Part shown: piece by piece, positions 57,827-64,000 of the stretch
How positions within the stretch are numbered: the stretch's first letter is position 1
How the letters are laid out: every line of letters starts with the position of its first letter
NCBI RefSeq assembly: GCF_012726265.1
Contig: NZ_JAASAG010000002.1
Span: forward strand, 1-64,000
Direction: 5' to 3'
DNA: 64,000 nucleotides
From: Streptomyces sp. HNM0575
GTDB taxonomy: Bacteria > Actinomycetota > Actinomycetes > Streptomycetales > Streptomycetaceae
Position numbers and translations under genes: made by a program
The notes under the pieces: generated by a model
Seen by the model: only the letters and a program-made list of their open reading frames with translations
Databases searched by the model: none
Told to the model about the DNA's origin: nothing

Positions 57827-60800
57827 CGGGCGTCACTCCCCCAGGCGTCGCCGGGGGTGCCCCCACCCGCGAGCGTGATCTCCAGCCTGCCGTTCTCCGG
57901 CAGCACCGGATCGTTGTCGCACTGCGCGATCTCCAGCGGTCCCAGCCGCAGCACTCCGTCCTCCAGCTCTCCTCTGGGGGCACCTCCCCGCGAAGCGAGG
58001 GGGACCTCGTGGAACTGCCTGCGCAGCCTGGTCACTTGGAGGCTCTCCACACCGGCGACGGCCGCTCCGGCGGCGACCAGGCGGGAGAGCCTGACCGGTT
58101 CGCCGAACGTGAGCGCGTCCGGGTGGAAGAAGCCGAGCCCGCGCCCGCCGGGCAGCCGGCGCGGTCCGAGCACCCGGTACAGCTCGTCGAGGATCTGCCC
58201 GTGCTGGTGCCCGGGGGCGGCGCACACCGTGACCGCGATGTCGAGCGGAACGCTCTGCGCGGGCCGGACGACCAGGTCGTGACCGATCCTGCGGAAGCCC
58301 TCCAACGCCTGCTCGACGGCCGCCAGCAGCCCGGCCGCGGGCTCCGCCGAGCCGCAGCCGTCGACGGCGACGTGCGCCTCCGACACGCTTCCCGTCCAGC
58401 GGATCTCGGCGGCCGCGCGCTGCACGCCCGGCACCTGCGCCGCGAGATGCGCGTAGTCCTCTGCGGTGACCGCGCGCAGCCGCTCGCGCTTCAGGCTCAG
58501 CGGCGCCAACTGCCGTACCTGGTCGACCGGTTCGGGTGCCGTGCCGCCCGTGGCCGGCAGCGGGTTGCGCACTCCGGCGACGGGCTGCGCCTCGGCCGCG
58601 TCCACGACGTCGGGGTCGCGGCCGAGCACCAGGTGTCCGATGGCCTCCGCGCCGACGTTGCCCGCCGGGCCGCCCCCGACGCGGTAGTGCAGGGCGAGCC
58701 TGCTGCCCGGCTCGGGCACCGCCCCGTACAGACCGTCGCCGAAGCGGAGCGCGAGGCGCCCGTCGTCCTCCAGCTCGCCGGTGAAGTGGCGGTCGTACGG
58801 GCCGCTTTCGAGCAGATCGCGGCGCGGGCGCCACACCTGGAATCCGTCGCGACCGCCACCGAGGCCGCCGCCTCCGCCTCCCTCTCCGTCTTCGTCCCGG
58901 TCGCCGCGATCATTCCGGTCGTCCCCGGCGCCCTCGTGGCCGACCGCGACGACCGCGACCACCGCCGGAAGCGCCGAACGGGGATCCTGCACGGACGCCG
59001 ACGCCGGCCCGTGCAGCACCGGATCGTCCGGGTGCAGCCCCGCCGCGTACGCCCGTCCCCAGGTCTGTGCGATCTCCCAGGCGATGCGCCCGTCCAGCAC
59101 GGTGCCCGCGCGGGCCCGGGCGGTGAGGACCTCCAGCCGCCGCAGCTTCCCCACGAGGTAGTGGTCGCTGCGGGCCAGCAGCTCACGCAGCGCCGCGGCG
59201 GGACGCTCCTCCAGCGCCAGCCGCTCCAGCACGTCCAGCCCGAACAGCACCGTCAGCTCGGCGACTTCGTCGTCCGAGAGCCCGTCGCGGTCGCGGGCGG
59301 AGCGCCACAGCGCGGTGAGCCGCTGCCGTACGGCTTCCGGAACGGCCGCGAGCCGCCGTGCCTGCCCGCCCGCGACATGCCGCGGCTCGGGATACGGCAC
59401 GGCCTGCACGACGTGGGGGTACCCCCGGCCAGAGCTCGGGGGAGGGTTCTCCAGTACGGGCCGTGGCCGCGGCGCGATGCCCGGATACACGGACTGGGCG
59501 AGGAGCGTACGCAGCGCCGCGGCCTGCCCGTGCACGGTGGCGGGGAAGACCCGCTCCCCGCCACCGGCCGGGGGCGCCCCCGCGCCCCGCAGCCCGGCGC
59601 TCTCCAGACCGATCCCGGCGCGCGCCGTGGCGTCCGCGCCGAACAGCCGGTGCAGCTCCCGGACGGAGTCCGGGGCGAGTTGACGGCCGTGGTCCGCCTC
59701 GCGCAGCAGGGAGCCGACGAGCCGGGCGGGCGGGTTGCCGGACCGCCGGTCCGCGCAGCCGGGCTGCGGCTCGCAGGACGCCGTCACGGCGGGCTCGCCG
59801 GGCAGCACCGTCCACTCGGGCTCGGCCCCGGCCCAGGTGAGGGAGCGCCCATGGTCCACGAGGACGGTGTTGCCGCGTGCCACGGTCACGTCGGCGACCG
59901 GTTCGCAGTCCGGCCCGGCGACGGTGGAGAGCACCAGCGGGAAGTCCGGGGCGTCCTCGGGCGCCCAGGTCACCTCCAGTACGGGCCGGTCCTCCAGCTC
60001 GTCGATCCCCTCTGTGACGGAGGTCAGCCGGACGGGCTGCCGGTGGGCCGGGTCCGCGTCGCCGGGGGTGCCGGTGCGCGGGCCGAGCACCTCCTCCAGG
60101 ATCAGCAGGTCGCCGGGGCGCAACCGCAGTGTGCGGCAGGTGCGTTCGTCGTCCGCCCACTCGTCGCGCAGGGTCGCCGAGGTGGCCCCCTCGGGCAGGA
60201 AGCACTGCTCGTCGCCCCACGTCCACAGCCGGATCGCGTTGTGCGCGGGGTGCAGGTGCAGCGAACGGTCGCCGAGCGGCTCGAAGACCTCCGCCGCTCC
60301 CCGCTCGTCGAGGGCCGCCAGTTCCTCCTCGTCCAGGACGGTGCCGGGGGCGGGCGGCTCATGAAGTCCGGGCGTACGCACGTCGATCGCGGCGAAGCGG
60401 TAGCCGTACGGGGGCAGCACCAGCGGCTCCGCGACCTCCAGGGTCACGAACGTCCGCGCGTTGCAGCCGTCGTGCATCGGATAGTCGATGAGCCGCACGT
60501 GCCGTCGTACGGATACGCGGCGGCGCGCCGTGTCCAGATACGCCTCGGTGGCGACGGCGTCCTGCTCGTAGCCGATCCGGTCGGCGGTGTGGGCGAGCAG
60601 TTCGACGAGCGTGGTGCCGAGGTCGGCGGCGTGGCGCTCGCGCCAGTCGGGCGCGGTCAGCGCGAGCCGGTCCAGGACGACCTGGCGGAGGGTGTCGAAG
60701 TCGCGTGCCGTGTAGTCGATTACGGGAGCGGGGGCTCCGTGCGTGCCCGTGCCCGCACCCGCGCCCGTGGCTCCGGCCGCGGACTCCGCGCACCCGCCTC

Positions 60801-61293
60801 CACCGCCGCAACCGCAACCGCAGCCGCAGCCGTCGGCGCAGTCGAACGGCGAAGGGCAGTCCGCGCCGAAGCGGAACGCGGCGCTGAAGTACCGCTGGTC
60901 GAACCCCGGATACGGCTCGCTGCCCGGCCGCCCGCCGGGCCCTTCCGCGACGAGCGAGAGCAGATACGAGGACCTGTCGCCGGTACGGTCCAGCACGACC
61001 GTCATCCGGTCGTCGAGCCCCGGGTCCTCCTCGCGCTCCACGGTGACGCTCTCGGCGGTCAGCCCGGTGATGCGACGGCCGCCGTCGATGCGTACGTTGC
61101 CGGGGCCGACGCCGTGCGGTGCCTTGCCGAGGAAGGTGACGGTGAGGGTGCGGCCGTCGTCGCCGACCTCCACTCCGTCCACTCCGCCGAGGGCGGCGCT
61201 GCGTATCCTGCCGCGCCTGGTGTCGCTGCGGCAGACCGGCAGCCGTGCGGAGCCTGCGGAACTCCCGGAGTTCGCGGGGCTGTTCGCGTTCAC
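57823..61293 (-). CDS. Baseplate J-like protein 1
   Basis: 1156 residues, second putative baseplate assembly protein, paralogous to the downstream one. A short N-terminal beta domain (about 20-140) precedes a Cys-Gly cluster (about 151-167, CADGCGCGCGCGGGGGC), the conserved VIDYTARDFDTLRQVVLDRLA...LAHTADRIGYEQDAVATEAYLDTA start of the J domain, and the C-terminal RFGDGLYGAVPEPGSRLALHYRVGGGPAGNV and TAEDYAHLAAQVPGVQRAAAEI motifs. A disordered DRNDRGDRDEDGEGGGGGG loop lies at about 800-825. GTG 61293 with GGGGAGGG upstream, overlapping the gp25 stop. Confidence 0.87.
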
Positions 61294-61685
61294 GCGGCGG
61301 CCCTCCCCTCGAAGGTCTCGTCGCGGCGGGCGCCGCCGCCCGCACCGTGCCGGACGACATAGCGGAGCCGTACGCGCACGGTCTCCTCCTCGCTGGCGAC
61401 GTCCACTCCCTCCACGTCGATCAGATCGCCGAGCCAGCGCTGGAGCGCGCCCTGCACGGACATCTCGACGGTGGCGGCGAGTTCGGGACTGTTCGGCGCG
61501 AACGCCAGGTCGAGCAGCCCGCATCCGAAGTCGGGGCGCATCACGCGCTCCCCGGGACTGGTGAACAGCAACTGCTCGATCAGGTCGTGCACATGCTCGT
61601 CGTACGGGGCGTGCGCGGTGCGGCCCCGGCTGTCCGTACGGAACGGGAACGCGATGTCCGTCCGGCGCCTGTCACGCGTACTCAT
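61290..61685 (-). CDS. gp25-like baseplate wedge protein
   Basis: 131 residues of the GPW/gp25 family: DIAFPFRTDSRGRTAHAPYDEHVHDLIEQLLFTSPGERVMRPDFGCGLLDLAF, including the lysozyme-related EPR-like core (GERVMRPDFG). It nucleates sheath attachment to the baseplate. ATG 61685 overlaps the PAAR-like stop (ATGA). Confidence 0.92.
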   Translation of the reverse strand: MSTRDRRRTDIAFPFRTDSRGRTAHAPYDEHVHDLIEQLLFTSPGERVMRPDFGCGLLDLAFAPNSPELAATVEMSVQGALQRWLGDLIDVEGVDVASEEETVRVRLRYVVRHGAGGGARRDETFEGRAAA

Positions 61686-62044
61686 CGGCAGCTCACCCCC
61701 TGCTGTGCGCCGCCCACGAGGGGCGGGCCCTGCGGCGTCAGATCGGCGGCGAAGCACTGCCCGGCCGTCGTGCTCAGCAGCAGCGGGCGTCCATCGGCGA
61801 GGACCCGGGCGCCCCCGGTGTCCGGGGTGAAGCGGACCGTGACGCACGGGCGGGGGACGCCGCGGCCGTCGGTGTGCGGGCAGCCGACGACGGTGAAGGC
61901 GGCGCCGTGTGCGACGGCAGGCGCGCCCGCGACGTGCACCGCCCCCGCGGCGCCCTGCGCCGCACGCACCGCGCCGCCGTGCGGGCAGCGCAGGGCGCTT
62001 TCACTGGTGAGGGGACTCGCTGTGGTCCCCGCGTTCTCGGACAC
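61682..62044 (-). CDS. PAAR-like spike-tip protein
   Basis: 120 residues with metal-binding His/Cys: LRCPHGG (about 18-24), VGCPHTDG (about 53-60), and C67, C97, C119. The size, the paired CPH motifs and the position between spike and gp25 fit the DUF4280/PAAR-like caps that sharpen the spike. GTG 62044 with GGGGGAG 8 bases upstream. Confidence 0.75.
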   Translation of the reverse strand: MSENAGTTASPLTSESALRCPHGGAVRAAQGAAGAVHVAGAPAVAHGAAFTVVGCPHTDGRGVPRPCVTVRFTPDTGGARVLADGRPLLLSTTAGQCFAADLTPQGPPLVGGAQQGVSCR

Positions 62045-62365
62045 GGTGTGTACTCCCCCTGGTCGTCTCTCGCCCTGGCTCTCTCGCCTGACTGTCTCGC
62101 CTGGCTGTCTCGCCTGGCTCGCTGGTCCTGGCGTCTTGCTCTGGCTGTCTTGCTGCGTGCGGCGCTCGGAGGCGGGCGGCGGGTATCGGCTGACACCTGC
62201 TGATATCTGTCAGCTGTTATCTGTCGTCTGCCGGCTGTCGTCCGTCAGCCGTTATCCGTCAGCTGTCGTCTGCCAGCCGTCATCCGTCATCCGTCATCTG
62301 CCAGCCGTTATCCGTCATCTGCCGTCTGCCAGTCGCCAGTTGCTGCCCCAGCCCTCTTCCGGCCC
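62045..62365. repeat. Intra-operon gap filled with degenerate short repeats
   Basis: 321 bases. The right part (about 62190-62345) is a run of drifting heptamers (ATCCGTC, ATCTGCC, GTCTGCC, AGCTGTT, AGCCGTT); the left part (about 62060-62165) has CTGGCTGTCTCGC / CTGGCTGTCTTGC units. No ORF. The only large gap in an otherwise overlapping gene series. Confidence 0.75.
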
Positions 62366-62893
62366 TCATCGGTCCCCCCGGACGGTCAGCCCGCCCTCGT
62401 TGATGTCCACGTCGCTTCCGGTCACCGAAATGGACGCCCCGTGACCGCTGTTGATGACGACGCCCTTCTCGTCGATCTGCACGTACGCCCCGCCCGGCGC
62501 CTTCAGGAGAATCCCCGTACCGCCCGGCACGTCCGACATGACGATCTTGTGCTTCCCCTCCGTCTCGATGACGACGGGATGGCTGCCGGGCAGCTCCTTG
62601 CGCACGTCCGGCGGCAGTTCCGCCGCCTCGCCGTACCAGCAGCCCGTCCACACCGGGAAGCTCGGATCGCCCTGCTCGAACTCCACCCACACGCCCGCGC
62701 CCACCTCCGGCAGCACGAACTGCCCCGCCGCCTGCCCCGTGAACGGCAGGCACGGCAGCGCCCACGTCGACGCCTCGTCCCCGAGCACGTCCGGCACCTG
62801 CGCCGTGATCCGTCCGATGCGCAGCGGATCCTCGTTGTCGACGACCCTCCCCCGGTACTTGCCGAGGAAGCGGTTGTTCTGTGCGGGTGGCAT
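62366..62893 (-). CDS. Baseplate spike protein (gpV / VgrG OB-fold part)
   Basis: 175 residues. OB-fold start RFLGKYRGRVVDNEDPLRIGRITAQVPDVLGDEASTWALPCLPFTG and VGAGVWVEFEQGDPSFPVWTGCWYG, then short beta-prism repeats (GKHKIVMSDVPGG, GAYVQIDEKGVVINSG, ASISVTGSDVDI). Forms the trimeric central spike. ATG 62893 with GGAGCG upstream. In many systems this part is fused to the hub; here hub and spike are separate genes. Confidence 0.92.
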   Translation of the reverse strand: MPPAQNNRFLGKYRGRVVDNEDPLRIGRITAQVPDVLGDEASTWALPCLPFTGQAAGQFVLPEVGAGVWVEFEQGDPSFPVWTGCWYGEAAELPPDVRKELPGSHPVVIETEGKHKIVMSDVPGGTGILLKAPGGAYVQIDEKGVVINSGHGASISVTGSDVDINEGGLTVRGDR

Positions 62894-62959
62894 GCGGGGC
62901 GCTCCTTTGACGGATGGTCGGTACGGTCCCGGTCCTGGTTCCCGGGCCCGCTCTCGGGC

Positions 62960-64000
62960 TCAGGGACGGACGCGGTCGCTGCGGGCGATCAGTCCTTCGC
63001 GGGAGAGGGTGAAGTTCTGCTGGAAGGACCCGGGCTTGAGGTGGTGGGTGACGCTCTTGACGTAGTAGTCGCCGTCGTACGTACGTCCCGCGCCGCGCAC
63101 GCCCACCAACTCCCGCGGGCGCAGGACGTATCCGTGACGGTTGACGTCCAGATGCCCCGAGCCGGAGATGGCGTCGGCGGACGTGGCGGCGCGGGCCAGG
63201 GCCTCGGCCTCGGCCTGCGCTGGGTCCTTCTTCGCCGTACCGGAGAGGGTCTTGCGCTTCAGCGCGGGCGTCGGCCGCAGTCCCAGCGGCGGACGCAGCG
63301 GATCGATGGGCCGCTGCGGCAGCAGCCTCGACTCCCGGTTGCGCGGGTCCTGCACGCGGGCCTGCGGTTCCTCGCGCGCGGTGCCGTCGTACGCGAACGT
63401 CAGCTGGTCGACGGTGGACTCGCTGTCCATGTTGACGTTCAGCGCGTGCTGGCGCCGGCCGAGGCGCTGCTCGGGTCCCCAGTAGGCGGTGGAACGGCCG
63501 GGACGCGGCCCGGGCTCCAGATAGAAGGTGTAACCGTTCGCGCGGGCAAGGTCGTTGATGTAGCTGAGGTCGGTGCCCGTCTGGTAGTCGACGCGCAGTT
63601 CGCGGCGCGGCTGCTGCGGTATCTGCTCGCGGACGATCCGTGGATCGATGCCGTAGTCGGCGTAGTGGCCGAGGATGCGGGCCACGCGCTGCGAGGGCGC
63701 GAGGTTGGGGAAGCGGTCCGTGCGCTCCTCCAGGTCCATCAGCAGCGTCAGGTCCTCGCCGGTGACGGTCAGCGTCGACTGGCCGGGCCGGTTGCTCGCG
63801 CCGACCTCGTGCCGCACGATCAGCCCGTCCAGCAGCACGGTCGGCGTGCCCTTCACGGTGACGGTGACGATCAACCGCGTACGGGGGCTGAAGAACCCCT
63901 CGGGCAGCAGCCGTTCGATGATCGAGCCCCGCTTCGTCAGGTCGAACGCGATCTGGAAACCGCTGCGTTCACCCGACGTCATCGTGATCTGCGCCGACAG
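62960..64000 (-). CDS. Baseplate hub protein (phage late control D / gp27-like), 5' end cut by window edge
   Basis: At least 347 residues; the frame is open to the window edge (LSAQITMTSGERSGFQIAFDL), so the true start is probably outside, although ATG 63982 exists. Two gp27-like beta domains: GLIVRHEVGASNRPGQSTLTVTGEDLTLLMD and GTDLSYINDLARANGYTFYLEPG, C-terminal GAGRTYDGDYYVKSVTHHLKPGSFQQNFTLSREG. It joins inner tube, spike and wedges. Confidence 0.9.
   Translation of the reverse strand: MSAQITMTSGERSGFQIAFDLTKRGSIIERLLPEGFFSPRTRLIVTVTVKGTPTVLLDGLIVRHEVGASNRPGQSTLTVTGEDLTLLMDLEERTDRFPNLAPSQRVARILGHYADYGIDPRIVREQIPQQPRRELRVDYQTGTDLSYINDLARANGYTFYLEPGPRPGRSTAYWGPEQRLGRRQHALNVNMDSESTVDQLTFAYDGTAREEPQARVQDPRNRESRLLPQRPIDPLRPPLGLRPTPALKRKTLSGTAKKDPAQAEAEALARAATSADAISGSGHLDVNRHGYVLRPRELVGVRGAGRTYDGDYYVKSVTHHLKPGSFQQNFTLSREGLIARSDRVRP

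Overview
The window reads as high-GC actinomycete chromosome, almost certainly Streptomyces or a close relative. The grounds are G+C-rich third codon positions, frequent GTG/TTG starts, many ATGA/GTGA stop-start overlaps, a rho gene with a long Arg/Gly-rich N-terminal extension, the lysA-hom-thrC-thrB-rho order, and a Streptomyces-type contractile injection system. All identifications come from reading the sequence; no database search was run.

Region 1 (1-8.8 kb, all leftward) is conserved core: a single-domain response regulator, an ArgRS-related protein (NrtL type), lysA, hom, thrC, thrB and the 5' part of rho. These cover the aspartate-family steps to lysine, homoserine and threonine. A tRNA-Arg(CCG) on the plus strand at 8708-8779 closes the block.

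Region 2 (8.8-15.6 kb) is a 6.7-kb segment bounded by two direct copies of an ~88-bp repeat, the first lying just after the tRNA. It carries a tsaD paralog, a GNAT acetyltransferase and a full-length alanyl-tRNA synthetase paralog (rightward operon), then an Fe-type superoxide dismutase and a RibD-C/DHFR-like reductase. A 19-bp motif with Nur-box geometry lies upstream of both tsaD and sodF (15 of 19 positions identical, every difference a transition). This points to one Fur-family metal switch over the SOD and the tRNA enzymes, and is my leading candidate for something undescribed.

Region 3 (15.6-25 kb) is accessory: small secreted proteins, a PNPOx-like flavoprotein, an AraC regulator, an FG-GAP lipoprotein, a divergent TetR/FAD-monooxygenase pair with a clear dyad operator, and an MFS exporter.

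Region 4 (25-34.7 kb) is a divergent catabolic locus. Leftward: MBL-fold lactonase, two hydroxyacid dehydrogenases, cupin, CMD protein, GntR regulator. Rightward: MHS-type transporter, a small protein, alpha/beta hydrolase, tandem-CMD protein, aldehyde dehydrogenase. Two TGTCTGACA palindromes sit between the arms. The enzymes suggest lactone to hydroxyacid to semialdehyde to acid.

Region 5 (34.7-48.6 kb) holds a PhoD-type phosphatase, a fragment of a discoidin-like domain, a beta-helix protein, an Ig-like protein, a DUF1996 surface protein split by a Gln/Asp/Gly repeat, DUF2000 and AraC genes, an OlsB/OlsA-like acyltransferase pair, an SDR and an APC permease.

Region 6 (48.8-64 kb, leftward) is the baseplate end of a phage-tail-like contractile injection system: hub (cut by the window edge), spike, PAAR-like tip, gp25, two large baseplate-J proteins, a tail-I/beta-helix protein, a DUF6519-like protein and a terminal amidase, followed by a perfect palindromic terminator.
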